A DNA stretch of 64,000 nucleotides from Craterostigma plantagineum (Eukaryota > Streptophyta > Magnoliopsida > Lamiales > Linderniaceae), in NCBI GenBank assembly GCA_027422505.1, contig JAPQWV010000325.1:496001-560000 (forward strand), written 5' to 3'. Both the position numbers and the translations under genes were made by a program. Every line of letters starts with the position of its first letter. Position 1 is the stretch's first letter. Shown one piece after another: positions 41,495 to 51,663 of this stretch. The notes beneath the pieces were generated by a model that was not told the DNA's origin, searched no databases, and saw only the letters and a program-made list of their open reading frames with translations.

Positions 41495-43152
41495 ATTCTA
41501 GATAATCAAGTTGACTTTCCAGAAGAATTTGAATCAGGGTCGTCCGATTTGTCAAGTTATAGTCAAAATCGTGCAGACTGTCGGTTTAAGCCGCTTCCAC
41601 TCGGACAACAACCCTAAGTCAGAATCGGGCGAATTTTCGAGGTCGAGGGACTTCGAATCGGTACAAATTTAAAACAAACAAATGGTAGATAATCAAGTTG
41701 GCTTTCCAAAGGAATTTGAATCAGTGTCGTCCGACTTGTCAATCGAAAGTTATAGTCAAAATGTGCAGACTGTCGATTTAGGTCGATTCCACTCGGACAG
41801 CAACCCTATGTCAGAATCGGGCGATTTTTCGAGGTCGATGGACTTCGAATTGGGACTAACTTAAAACATAAAAATTCTAGGTAATCAAGTTGACTTTCCA
41901 GAAGAATTCGAATCAGGGTCGTCCGATTTGTCAAGTTATAGTCAAAACCGTGCAGAGTGCCGGTTTAAGCCGCTTCCACTCGGACAACAAAGTCAGAATC
42001 GGGCGAATTTTCGAGGTCGAGGGACTTCGAATCGGTACTAATTTAAAACACACAAATGCTAGATAATCAAGTTGGCTTTCCAAAGGAATTTGAATAAGTG
42101 TCGTCCGACTTGACAATCGAAAGTTATAGTCAAAACGTGCAGACTGCCAGTTTAGGCCGATTCCACTCGGATAGCAACCCTATGTCAGAATCGGACGATT
42201 TTTCGAGATCGATGGACTTCGAATCGGGACTAAATTAAAACATAAAAATTCTAGATAATCAAGTTGACTTTCCAGAAGAATTTGAATCAGGGTCGTCCGA
42301 CTTGTCAATCGATAGTCATAGTCAAAATTGTGCAGAGTGCCGGTTTCGGCCGATTCCACTCGGACAGCAACCCTAAGTTAGAATTCGGCGAATTTTCATG
42401 GTCGATGGACTTCGAATAGGGACTAACGGAAGAAATACAAATTCTAGATAATCAAGTTGCCTTTCCGTAGGAATTTGAATCAGGGTTCTCCGACTTGTCA
42501 ATTGAAAGTTATAGTCAAAATCGTGCAGACTGTCGATTTAGGTCGATTCCACTCGGACAGCAACCCTATGTCAGAATCGGGCGATTTTTCGAGGTCGATG
42601 GACTTCGAATCGGGACTAAATTAAAACATAAAAATTCTAGATAATCAAGTTGACTTTCCAGAAGAATTTGAATCAGGGTCGTCCGACTTGTCAATCGATA
42701 GTCATAGTCAAAATTGTGCAGACTGCCGGTTTCGGCCGATTCCACTCGGACAGCAACCCTAAGTTAGAATTCGGCGAATTTTCATGGTCGATGGACTTCG
42801 AATAGGGACTAACGTAAGAAATACAAATTCTAGATAATCAAGTTGCCTTTCCGTAGGAATTTGAATCAGGGTTCTCCGACTTGTCAATCGAAAGTTATAG
42901 TCAAAATCGTACAGACTGCCGATTTAGGTCGATTCCACTCGGACAGCAACCCTATGTCAGAATCGGGCGATTTTTCGAGGTCGATGGACTTCGAATCGGG
43001 ACTAACTTAAAACATTAAAATTCTAGATAATCAAGTTGGATTACCATAAGAATTTGAATCAGGGTCGTCTGACTTGTCAATCGAAGTTATAGTCAAAATT
43101 GTGCAGACTGCTGGTTTCGGCCGATTCCACACGGACAGCAACCCTAAGTTAG
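41495..43152. repeat. HOR copy cut by the LTR element
   Basis: Begins again with C2-D2-C-D-A-B-A-B and then moves straight to an A'' monomer near 43018. That A'' monomer is interrupted after CCCTAAGTTAG by the retroelement at 43153 and resumes at 47280. Confidence 0.85.
43148..43152. repeat. Target-site duplication GTTAG, left copy
   Basis: GTTAG precedes the element's terminal TG. The same GTTAG follows its terminal CA at 47280-47284. Removing one copy restores the normal A'' text CCCTAAGTTAGAATTCGG. Confidence 0.95.
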
Positions 43153-43491
43153 TGTTGGTCCCGATTAGCACCAACAATACGACTTCGGACGGATTAAACA
43201 CGCCTAAAGATCGAGATTTAGGTTCGGGGCGTGTGGGGCTTGGTGGTGTTCTTGAGGAGACTCTCTCACTCTAAAATTGTTTATTTGATCTTCACACACA
43301 AGCACTCATAACTATGTGTTAGGGTTTTCCTATTTATACCACAAGTTGGTATATAATAGGTGGGCCTCTTGTGAAGGCCCATTACATGAATAACTAAGAA
43401 CTAACCCAATTAAGAGCTAGCCCAAAGTTTAATAAAGCAAACCAACAAAGATAATGCAATGAAATTGAACACTACAAAATATTTCCTAACA
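43153..43491 (-). repeat. 3' LTR (left in window), 339 bp
   Basis: Begins TGTTGGTCCCG and ends TTTCCTAACA on the plus strand. Compared base by base with 46941-47279 I find no difference. A 7-bp inverted repeat, TGTTGGT at 43153-43159 and ACCAACA at 43170-43176, sits at the transcriptional 3' edge. Confidence 0.96.
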
Positions 43492-43503
43492 ATCTCCCCC
43501 TTA
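43492..43503 (-). promoter_or_regulatory. Polypurine tract
   Basis: On the minus strand it reads AAGGGGGAGAT directly before the 3' LTR, the typical plus-strand priming tract of plant Copia elements. Two similar tracts further inside, near 43571 (CTCCCCCTA on plus) and 44022 (CTCCCCCTTGAG on plus), may be extra or decayed tracts. Confidence 0.85.
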
Positions 43504-45330
43504 GTGTTCAATCTTCAGTTCAGCGCGGGATATCTTTGTTGGGCATATTGGAGATCTCGATTCCTAGCAAACTCCCCCTACAAGGGATATCTCCTCTTCT
43601 TGCGGAGGCATTGATGGCTCGGCTAGGACTCACTTGTTAAGATTCTCCAATCTTCTTCTTCTTGGCGCCGGATTTTGTCGTCTTCGAATGGAAGTTGTCT
43701 GGTTCGGCCACGAAGTTGACTCGTCTGGCTCCAGAAGAAGGTGGGCGTGGGGCGTAAAAAATGTGCCAAGGCTCTATTGAAATGTGACTTTCAAGAGTAG
43801 GGAGCCCGGTCTTCAGAGTGGTCAGCGCAGTAGTGGCGGAATGTGGTGGATGAGATGTGCCATGGCTCCTTCGAGTGTTCCATTATGAACATAATAGCTT
43901 GACACATAAGAATGTGCGCGGAGGTAGTGGAAGCCTCCGGCGGGGCGTAGTTGGTGGAGGTGGCGTGGATGATGGTTGCTGCTGATGCTACTGTACGATC
44001 TTCAACTCATTTCTTCTCCTTTACTCCCCCTTGAGATGATCTCCGTCTTCGGGATCGTCACGTCGTCCGTGGGACGAGTCTGCCTCTGGTGTTGATGGTG
44101 GTGATGATGGTGTGGTGTGGTGTTGAGTGAGGCAATCAAGTGGGATTCTTAGGAGTAGCAGCATTTGACTTTCCTCCAAGTTCATTTCGAAACTTGGAAG
44201 AGGCGGAGCAGCATGTGGTGGCGTAAGCGTAGGCGTGGTGGAGTGGTGTCGGTGATGGGACCTTTTCCTTCATAGATCCTCGTTGAGCGCGGCATGGAAT
44301 GTGTAAGTTCCTCGCTGATTGCTATGAGTCGGGGCTCCATCACGAACGGGGTAACTAACCAGACGGGGGTCACAAAGACGCTCCGTCGTCACAACATCGA
44401 AACATGTGTCCGATGCGCCGCCTGTTTGCACAGGAAAAAAGAACCGGAGAGCCACAAAGGCTTTCCGTTCGCACGGACGATGAGACAAGCTCGTATCCGT
44501 GGCCCATCGACAGTTGTGGTGAGGGTGGCTGTCGTGGGTCTTCCGCTCTCGGTCACAAGGACGTCATCAAGCGTTCGGGCAAGTTCACGAAGAACCCGCG
44601 GTGCGTAAAGAGTGTTTGTGTCCTAGAAAGTGGAAAATTTCGGTGGGTGAGGACACTAGACTCAACGTGGGTGGAAGAGGTGCAGTGAGAGGCGGGGCAC
44701 TGCATGTTCAACATCAACCGTCTCCAAGTGGGGCGGTGATGGCTAACGTGGTTCCTCTTGTGCGAAATGAAACAGCTATCTGCGAAAGGATAGCTGAGTG
44801 GTTGGGAGGGGTTAATTGCGCGGTTGGACCATATGCCGCGACTTCTACTCGGGAAACGAACGAGCCGTCTCCTGTACCTATGGGCGAGGTCTGGGTTGTG
44901 GTGAGATATGATAGAGAAGTGCGATCATGTCGTTGTTGGTTCGCAACTCTTGCAAGCGACTTACGTCATCCTCCCGAGATCGTTGATTGGATCTTTGCGT
45001 GGAGGAGGATGTCGCGCGACCTAGACCTAGACTAGAGAGGCTAGGGTAGGCTCGTTCCTGGGTTAGGATCAGGGGGGTTTCACTAATCCATGGGAACTAT
45101 GGTGGCGTGGCGTGATCGCGTTGAAAGGCGACCACGAGTGATGTCGACGAGGGTGGCCCAAAACTGTTGATCAGACACTTCTGAGACTCGTCAGGTGGTG
45201 GTGGTGGTGAGGGCGTAAAGAGGATTACGGTGGCTTAGGACGTCTCCATGTAGCGCACCATGGTGGAATGGATGGCAGTGGGTGGACGGTGGAGTCTAGA
45301 ACATGAGATCCACATCGTCTAAGCATCGAG
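43504..45330. other. Non-coding interior of the LTR element, GC-richer half
   Basis: No recognisable retroelement protein in any frame. It contains GT/GGTG-rich stretches around 44090-44130 and short overlapping open frames on both strands at 44182-45035. The longest, at 44601-45035 (+, 144 codons), runs against the element's own direction and resembles nothing I recognise. The base composition is higher in G+C than the satellite. It could be captured host sequence or a long-decayed internal region. Confidence 0.6.
44601..45035 (+). other. Unrecognised 144-codon open frame, probably not a gene
   Basis: Starts MRKECLCPRKW and ends RRMSRDLDLD. I recognise no domain, signal peptide or membrane segment. 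Its middle part (IAEWLGGVNCAVGPY and GEVWVVVRYDREV) is protein-like in composition, but the surrounding GC-rich sequence makes chance frames of this length common, and overlapping frames exist on the same strand. It is antisense to the host element. It might be a fragment of a captured gene. Low confidence as a coding region. Confidence 0.15.
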
Positions 45331-45417
45331 ATTGGATGGCGCGCCCACTGATGGTTGGTTGATCTCTTGTCAACCCTTCTTTGTAGGTCCGGGTTCTGCA
45401 CGGATTTGTACAGAAGT

Positions 45418-45616
45418 CATGATGGTTGCTCGCTTCTCTGACATCCCTTCATGCACGTGGAGCAACCCGTGTAACGTGCATGATGGGGTTGGTTGCTCGC
45501 AGTGCATACCGGTCATGAATGTGGAGCAACCCATGTACCATTCATGCCGGGGAGTGGTTGCTCACGTCGTGTACCAGTCATGTATGTGGAGCAACCCGGG
45601 TACCATACATGCTGGG
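45418..45616. repeat. Three tandem units of about 64 bp with hairpins
   Basis: Three units each contain GGTTGCTC followed by GAGCAACC, with a second, variable inverted repeat starting CATG around the GAGCAACC. The arms are CATGCACGT/ACGTGCATG (45450-45458 and 45474-45482), CATGAATG/CATTCATG in the second unit, and CATGTATG/CATACATG in the third. Arm sequences differ between units but stay self-complementary. They lie about 1.3-1.5 kb downstream of the primer site in the element's RNA sense. Confidence 0.85.
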
Positions 45617-46040
45617 GGGTGTGAAATTGGCATTTGGAAATTCCGCTCCGAAAAGTTTGGGGGTGACCTAAACTTTTTCTATAATGTGCCAATACCGTCC
45701 TAGGTCGATTGTTGGGTACGGTGATCGTTGTCGCGTTTTGGATTTGCCTTCAAAAATTTCACAAAAACGTCGTCTATACCGAAATTTTGGCCCAGAAAAA
45801 TTTTATTTCGGAAAATTTTAAAAGTTTAAAATAGACAAAGTCCAATGGCCTTAGAAAATTTTTCTCTATCCAATGATATAATTTTGCTCCTTAACCTTAT
45901 TTAATCCGAGGGGGGCCAGAAATTTTGGTGGTCAAAAACGTTTAAGTGCAATTTTTAAAGAGTGATTTTTTGCAAGATTTGAAGCTAAAAATCGAGTTTG
46001 GATCAAGTTTAAAGGTTGGGTGCAAATTTCTCGGGGGGTG
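45617..46040. other. AT-rich interior without genes
   Basis: Low-complexity AT-rich sequence with runs such as AAAAATTTTATTTCGG. No supported gene or structural feature; it leads into the TTTCGCA-rich tract. Confidence 0.6.
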
Positions 46041-46690
46041 CGAAAAAATGGTGTGAAAATGTGCGAAAGATGTTGTCCCGAGAAATTTCGTTGTGAGAGT
46101 GAGTCGCGAAAATAAGGAAATTTCGCATTCAAAGGAAATTTTCGAATGTACTGTTAAAGTTTCGCATATCAAGAAGATTTCGCATTCAGAGTACAATTTC
46201 GCATGTATAAAAATTTTCGCAAGTTAAGAAATTTCGCAGTTGTGCAAATTTTTCGCATGTATTCCAAAAATTTCGCGGTGAAATTTGTTCTAAAAACGGT
46301 ATTAAATTTTCGCAGGTAGAAAGAGTTTTCAAGTAGCAAAAATTTCGCAAGTTTTGAATTTTCTCAAGTGATATGGAAGTGAAGTGATGATGCGAAATAG
46401 TGAGGATGCGAAAAAGTGAAGTTGAAATTTTTTGGATCACTGTAGCTGCGAAAAATTTTGAAGATGCGAAAATATGTATGATGAAGTGAAGTGTATGAAA
46501 ATTTCGCGGGGCTTCACATGCTGTAGCAGCGAAATTTCTCGGAAAAATTTCTCGGCCTGCGAAATTTCTCGGACTGTAGATGCGAAAATTTTTCGGGCAG
46601 CGAAAGTTTCTCGGCCTGTGAAATTTTCTCGGCTAAGAATTTTCTCGGGTAAGAAAATTTCTCGGCCAAGAACACAGATTACTGTTCCAT
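46040..46690. repeat. Dispersed short-motif tract (TTTCGCA / GCGAAATTTCTCGG)
   Basis: More than twenty TTTCGC or GCGAAA motifs occur in about 650 bases. To the left they read mostly as TTTCGCA on the plus strand; near 46380-46480 they read as TGCGAAA; and at 46529-46680 they become GCGAAATTTCTCGG and the derived TTCTCGGC. The minus-strand open frames of 84-98 codons over this tract are composition artefacts. The tract lies 250-900 bases inside the 5' LTR, in the leader region of the element's RNA. Confidence 0.75.
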
Positions 46691-46925
46691 AGCTGCGCGA
46701 CTTTTTCCAGAAAAATGGCTCGTTTTCGCTCAAATCTCACTCAAAATCGACGAAACTTGTTCCAAAACATCATAAAAACATTCCTAAACACATAATCAAC
46801 CTTTGGGATGTCTAAAAACAACAAAACGAGTTCGAAATCGCCCAAAAACTGAAAGTGACGAAAATAATTTTTCAAGCAATTTTTCACTCAAATCTTGCTT
46901 AAAACACGCAAATCCGGTCGCGTTG
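46691..46925. other. AT-rich leader next to the primer-binding site
   Basis: No gene seen. Contains CTCAAATCTCACTCAAAATCG and a related CACTCAAATCTTGCTTAAAA further on. In the element's sense it is the first stretch after the primer site, where gag would start in an autonomous element; no gag-like frame is present. Confidence 0.55.
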
Positions 46926-46938
46926 GGCTCTGATACCA
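46926..46938 (-). promoter_or_regulatory. Primer-binding site (initiator Met tRNA)
   Basis: On the minus strand it reads TGGTATCAGAGCC, the standard plant initiator-Met-tRNA primer site, two bases inside the 5' LTR. This fixes the element's orientation. Confidence 0.93.
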
Positions 46939-47118
46939 CTTGTTGGTCCCGATTAGCACCAACAATACGACTTCGGACGGATTAAACACGCCTAAAGATC
47001 GAGATTTAGGTTCGGGGCGTGTGGGGCTTGGTGGTGTTCTTGAGGAGACTCTCTCACTCTAAAATTGTTTATTTGATCTTCACACACAAGCACTCATAAC
47101 TATGTGTTAGGGTTTTCC

Positions 47119-47126
47119 TATTTATA
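47119..47126 (-). promoter_or_regulatory. TATA box of the 5' LTR
   Basis: On the minus strand this reads TATAAATA, followed by GGAAAACCCTAACAC. It lies mid-LTR, as expected for a U3/R boundary. The identical box in the other LTR is at 43331-43338. Confidence 0.7.
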
Positions 47127-47148
47127 CCACAAGTTGGTATATAATAGG

Positions 47149-47169
47149 TGGGCCTCTTGTGAAGGCCCA
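47149..47169 (-). promoter_or_regulatory. Paired TGGGCC palindrome upstream of the TATA box
   Basis: TGGGCCT and AGGCCCA form a 7-bp inverted repeat around a 7-base spacer, about 25-45 bases upstream of the TATA box on the minus strand. TGGGCC matches the plant 'site II' motif bound by TCP factors; that binding is inferred from the motif only. The same palindrome is at 43361-43381 in the other LTR. Confidence 0.5.
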
Positions 47170-47279
47170 TTACATGAATAACTAAGAACTAACCCAATTA
47201 AGAGCTAGCCCAAAGTTTAATAAAGCAAACCAACAAAGATAATGCAATGAAATTGAACACTACAAAATATTTCCTAACA

Positions 47280-47284
47280 GTTAG
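47280..47284. repeat. Target-site duplication GTTAG, right copy
   Basis: GTTAG follows the terminal CA of the right LTR and joins AATTCGGCAAATTTTC, the normal continuation of the interrupted A'' monomer. Confidence 0.95.
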
Positions 47285-50200
47285 AATTCGGCAAATTTTC
47301 AAGGTCGATGGACTTCGAATCGGGACTAACGTAAAAAATAAAAATTCTAGATAATCAAGTTGACTTTCCAGAAGAATTTGAATCAGGGTCGTCCGACTTG
47401 TCAATCGATAGTCATAGTCAAAATTGTGCAGAGTGCCGGTTTCGGCCGATTCCACTCGGACAGCAACCCTAAGTTAGAATTCGGCGAATTTTCATGGTCG
47501 ATCGACTTCGAATAGGGACTAACGTAAGAAATACAAATTCTAGATAATCAAGTTGCCTTTCCGTAGGAATTTGAATCAGGGTTCTCCGACTTGTCAATCG
47601 AAAAGTTATAGTCAAAATCGTGCAGACTGTCGATTTAGGTCGATTCCACTCGGACAGCAACCCTATGTCAGAATCGGGCGATTTTTCGAGGTCGATGGAC
47701 TTCGAATCGGTACAAATTTAAAACAAACAAATGCTAGGTAATCAAGTTGGCTTTCCAAAGGAATTTGAATCAGTGTCGTCCGACTTGTCAATCGAAAGTT
47801 ATAGTCAAAATGTGCAGACTGCCGATTTAGGTCGATTCCACTCGGACAGCAACCCTATGTCAGAATCGGGCGATTTTTCGAGGTCGATGGACTTCGAATT
47901 GGGACTAACTTGAAACATAAAAATTCTAGGTAATCAAGTTGACTTTCCAGAAGAATTTGAATCAGGGTCGTCCGATTTGTCAAGTTATAGTCAAAACCGT
48001 GCAGAGTGTCGGTTTAAAGCCGCTTCCACTCGGACAACAAAGTCAGAATCGGGCGAATTTTCGAGGTCGAGGGACTTCGAATCGGTACTAATTTAAAACA
48101 CACAAATGCTAGATAATCAAGTTGGCTTTCCAAAGGAATTTGAATAAGTGTCGTCCGACTTGACAATCGAAAGTTATAGTCAAAACGTGCAGACTGCCAG
48201 TTTAGGCCGATTCCACTCGGATAGCAACCCTATGTCAGAATCGGGCGATTTTTCGAGATCGATGGACTTCGAATCGGGACTAAATTAAAACATAAAAATT
48301 CTAGATAATCAAGTTGACTTTCCAGAAGAATTTGAATCAGGGTCGTCCTACTTGTCAATCGATAGTCATAGTCAAAATTGTGCAGAGTGCCGGTTTCGGC
48401 CGATTCCACTCGGACAGCAACCCTAAGTTAGAATTCGGCGAATTTTCATGGTCGATGGACTTCGAATAGGGACTAACGTAAGAAATACAAATTCTAGATA
48501 ATCAAGTTGCCTTTCCGTAGGAATTTGAATCAGGGTTCTCCGACTTGTCAATCGAAAGTTATAGTCAAAATCGTGCAGACTGTCGATTTAGGTCGATTCC
48601 ACTCGGACAGCAACCCTATGTCAGAATCGGGCGATTTTTCGAGGTCGATGGACTTCGAATCGGGACTAAATTAAAACATAAAAATTCTAGATAATCAAGT
48701 TGACTTTCCAGAAGAATTTGAATCAGGGTCGTCCGACTTGTCAATCGATAGTCATAGTCAAAATTGTGCAGACTGCCGGTTTCGACCGATTCCACTCGGA
48801 CAGCAACCCTAAGTTAGAATTCGGCGAATTTTCATGGTCGATGGACTTCGAATAGGGACTAACGTAAGAAATACAAATTCTAGATAATCAAGTTGCCTTT
48901 CCGTAGGAATTTGAATCAGGGTTCTCCGACTTGTCAATCCAAAGTTATAGTCAAAATCGTACAGACTGCCGATTTAGGTCGATTCCACTCGGACAGCAAC
49001 CCTATGTCAGAATCGGGCGATTTTTCGAGGTCGATGGACTTCAAATCGGGACTAACTTAAAACATAAAAATTCTAGGTAATCAAGTTATAGTCAAAACCG
49101 TGCAAACTACCGGTTTAAGCCACTTCCACTCGGACAACAAAGTCAGAATCGGGCGAATTTTCGAAGTCGATGGACTTCGAATCGGTACTAATTTAAAACA
49201 AACAAATTCTAGATAATCAAGTTGGTTTTCCGAAAGAATTTGAATCAGTGTCGTCCGACTTGTCAATCAAAAGTTATAGTCAAAATTGTGCAGACTGCCG
49301 ATTTAGGCCGATTCCAGTCGGACAGCAACCCTATGTTAGAATCGGGCGATTTTTCGAGGTCGATGGACTTCGAATCGGGACTAACTTAAAACATTAAAAT
49401 TCTAGATAATCAAGTTGGATTACCATAAGAATTTGAATCAGGGTCGTCTGACTTGTCAATCGAAGTTATAGTCAAAATTGTGCAGACTGCCGGTTTCGGC
49501 CGATTCCACACGGACAGCAACCCTAAGTTAGAATTCCGCAAATTTTCAAGGTCGATGGACTTCGAATCGGGACTAACGTAAAAAATAAAAATTCTAGATA
49601 ATCAAGTTGACTTTCCAGAAGAATTTGAATCAGGGTCGTCCGACTTGTCAATCGATAGTCATAGTCAAAATTGTGCAGAGTGCCGGTTTCGGCCGATTCC
49701 ACTCGGACAGGAACCCTAAGTTAGAATTCGGCGAATTTTCATGATCGATGGACTTCGAATAGGGACTAACGTAAGAAATACAAATTCTAGATAATCAAGT
49801 TGCCTTTCCGTAGGAATTTGAATCAGGGTTCTCCGACTTGTCAATCGAAAGTTATAGTCAAAATCGTGCAGACTGTCGATTTAGGTCGATTCCACTCGGA
49901 CAGCAACCCTATGTCAGAATCGGGCGATTTTCGAGGTCGATGGACTTCGAATCGGTACAAATTTAAAACAAACAAATGCTAGATAATCAAGTTGGCTTTC
50001 CAAAGGAATTTGAATCAGTGTCGTCCGACTTGTCAATCGAAAGTTATAGTCAAAATGTGCAGACTGCCGATTTAGGTCGATTCCACTCGGACAGCAACCC
50101 TATGTCAGAATCGGGCGATTTTTCGAGGTCGATGGACTTCGAATTGGGACTAACTTAAAACATAAAAATTCTAGGTAATCAAGTTGACTTTCCAGAAGAA

Positions 50201-51041
50201 TTTGAATCAGGGTCGTCCGATTTGTCAATTTATAGTCAAAACCGTGCAGAGTGCCGGTTTAAGCCGCTTCCACTCGGACAACAAAGTCAGAATCGGGCGA
50301 ATTTTCGAGGTCGAGGGACTTCGAATCGGTACTAATTTAAAACACACAAATGCTAGATAATCAAGTTGGCTTTCCAAAGGAATTTGAATAAGTGTCGTCC
50401 GACTTGACAATCGAAAGTTATAGTCAAAACGTGCAGACTGCCGGTTTAGGCCGATTCCACTCGGATAGCAACCCTATGTCAGATTCGGGCGATTTTTCGA
50501 GATCGATGGACTTCGAATCGGGACTAAATTAAAACATAAAAATTCTAGATAATCAAGTTGACTTTCCAGAATAATTTGAATCAGGGTCGTCCGACTTGTC
50601 AATCGATAGTCATAGTCAAAATTGTGCAGAGTGCCGGTTTCGGCCGATTCCACTCGGACATCAACCCTAAGTTAGAATTCGGCGAATTTTCATGGTCGAT
50701 GGACTTCGAATAGGGACTAACGTAAGAAATACAAATTCTAGATAATCAAGTTGCCTTTCCGTAGGAATTTGAATCAGGGTTCTCCGACTTGTCAATCGAA
50801 AGTTATAGTCAAAATCGTACAGACTGCCGATTTAGGTCGATTCCACTCGGACAGCAACCCTATGTCAGAATCGGGCGATTTTTCGAGGTCGATGGACTTC
50901 GAATCGGGACTAACTTGAAACATAAAAATTCTAGGTAATCAAGTTATAGTCAAAATCGTGCAGACTACCGGTTTAAGCCGCTTCCACTCGGACAACAAAG
51001 TCAGAATCGGCGAATTTTCAAAGTCGATGGACTTCGAATCG
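47280..51041. repeat. Satellite array, middle block, with a 12-mer HOR
   Basis: Starts with the rest of the interrupted A'' monomer, then A, B fused to a C2-like end, then D2 at 47731. A 12-mer D2-C-D-A-B-A-B-cs-Ds-A''-A-B runs 47731-49975 (2245 bp). The next D2 starts at 49976 and leads through C-D-A-B to a short C monomer near 50928, which is cut at TTCGAATCG by the gypsy LTR. The monomer near 47905 has CTTGAAACATAAA, a small local variant also seen near 50910. Confidence 0.88.
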
Positions 51042-51597
51042 TGTAACAACCCGACTTTCTAACTACGTATTTTGGTGGATTTTCGCAGCGTAAGCAGCGA
51101 AAAGCCCATTTAATTAATTTTTTTTTTTTTAAAACACAATTATTCATAGGGCCGAAGCCCAAAAGTCTAAATCCGAACATATAAACTAAATTGACGACTT
51201 TACGAAACACACTCTTATTAGTTGAGCCGAAGCCCCAAATGTAAAAATCCAAGTCAATGGGCCGAAGCCCAAAAATAAAAACCCGAATCGTAAGCTAAGT
51301 CGCTCCACAGGTCTCGTCCCATGTACTGCGCCGCCCTCAAAAGTCCGTGGAGTCACCGCCATCAGCCGCTTAGTCGTGACGCTTAAACGTCCAACTCGTT
51401 CGTACCTACACACGTAAACCCTGAGCTTTTGCCCAGTAGATGAAAATATGCATATGCAAATGCTCTCACTCAACTCCATCCCGACACATCTCACCAAATG
51501 CACGCTCGACTTTTTTTTCTCATATCTCATCATCATCTCAACTCATCTCATCATAATCAGGGCCCGAGGCTTAGGAACTAAAGGCAACACGCGCGCA

Positions 51598-51663
51598 GGG
51601 GTCAGTAGCTCGGGAGGCCCCACTCCCCACAAGGGTCAGTAGCTCGGGAGGCCCACTCCCCAC
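51598..51663. repeat. Two tandem 33-bp units inside the gypsy LTR
   Basis: GGGTCAGTAGCTCGGGAGGC followed by CCACTCCCCAC occurs twice in a row, at 51598-51630 and 51631-51663. The units differ by an extra C and two bases at the start. Confidence 0.85.

Larger units (their letters stand above)
1..43152. repeat. Satellite array, left block (about 190-bp monomers in HORs)
   Basis: Uninterrupted head-to-tail satellite. Each monomer begins near ATTCTAG or ATGCTAG and then carries the landmarks ATAATCAAGTT, GAATTTGAATC, TATAGTCAAAA, TGCAGACTGCC, TTCCACTCGGACA and GATGGACTTCGAAT in the same order. Monomer starts at 194, 384, 576, 712 and 904 give spacings of 190, 192, 136 and 192, and the pattern holds to 43152. 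Classes differ by diagnostic bases (A: TTTCGGCC and CATGGTCG; B: GATTTAGGTCG; C: GGTTTAAGCCGC; D: ATGCTAG start and GTTTAGGCCG). No coding gene is present: the recurring 60-61-codon reading frames on both strands are the same repeat read again. A centromeric or pericentromeric role is plausible for a plant array with HORs but is inference. Confidence 0.98.
43153..47279 (-). mobile_element. Non-autonomous, Copia-like LTR retrotransposon (4127 bp, complete)
   Basis: Complete LTR element inserted in an A'' satellite monomer. It has two 339-bp LTRs, TG...CA ends and a 5-bp GTTAG target duplication. The primer-binding site TGGTATCAGAGCC lies on the minus strand next to the right LTR, and a polypurine tract on the minus strand lies next to the left LTR, so the element reads right to left. 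The layout resembles plant Copia elements. The 3449-bp interior has no open frame longer than 144 codons and none resembling gag, protease, integrase, reverse transcriptase or RNase H, so mobilisation would need proteins from another element. The LTRs appear identical, so insertion was very recent. The interior is GC-richer in its left half and AT-rich in its right half. Lineage within Copia cannot be assigned without pol. Confidence 0.95.
46941..47279 (-). repeat. 5' LTR (right in window), 339 bp
   Basis: Same sequence as 43153-43491. It is the 5' LTR because the primer-binding site lies just inside it. It would carry the promoter for the element's minus-strand RNA. Confidence 0.96.

Noticed and set aside
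1..43152. CRISPR array, because of regular repeats
   Set aside because: There are no short identical repeats separated by unique spacers; the whole 190-bp unit is repeated, and the window is eukaryotic.
1..43152. Satellite derived from a gypsy LTR, because of phrases such as CAATCGAAAGTTATAGTC
   Set aside because: No convincing alignment with the gypsy LTR in this window is visible by eye; a genome search would be needed to support it.
45932..46733. Overlapping minus-strand frames of 66-98 codons in the LTR element, in the position expected for gag
   Set aside because: They sit over the TTTCGCA motif tract and are rich in Phe, Ser, Cys and Glu from the motif; no gag zinc knuckle or capsid motif is seen.
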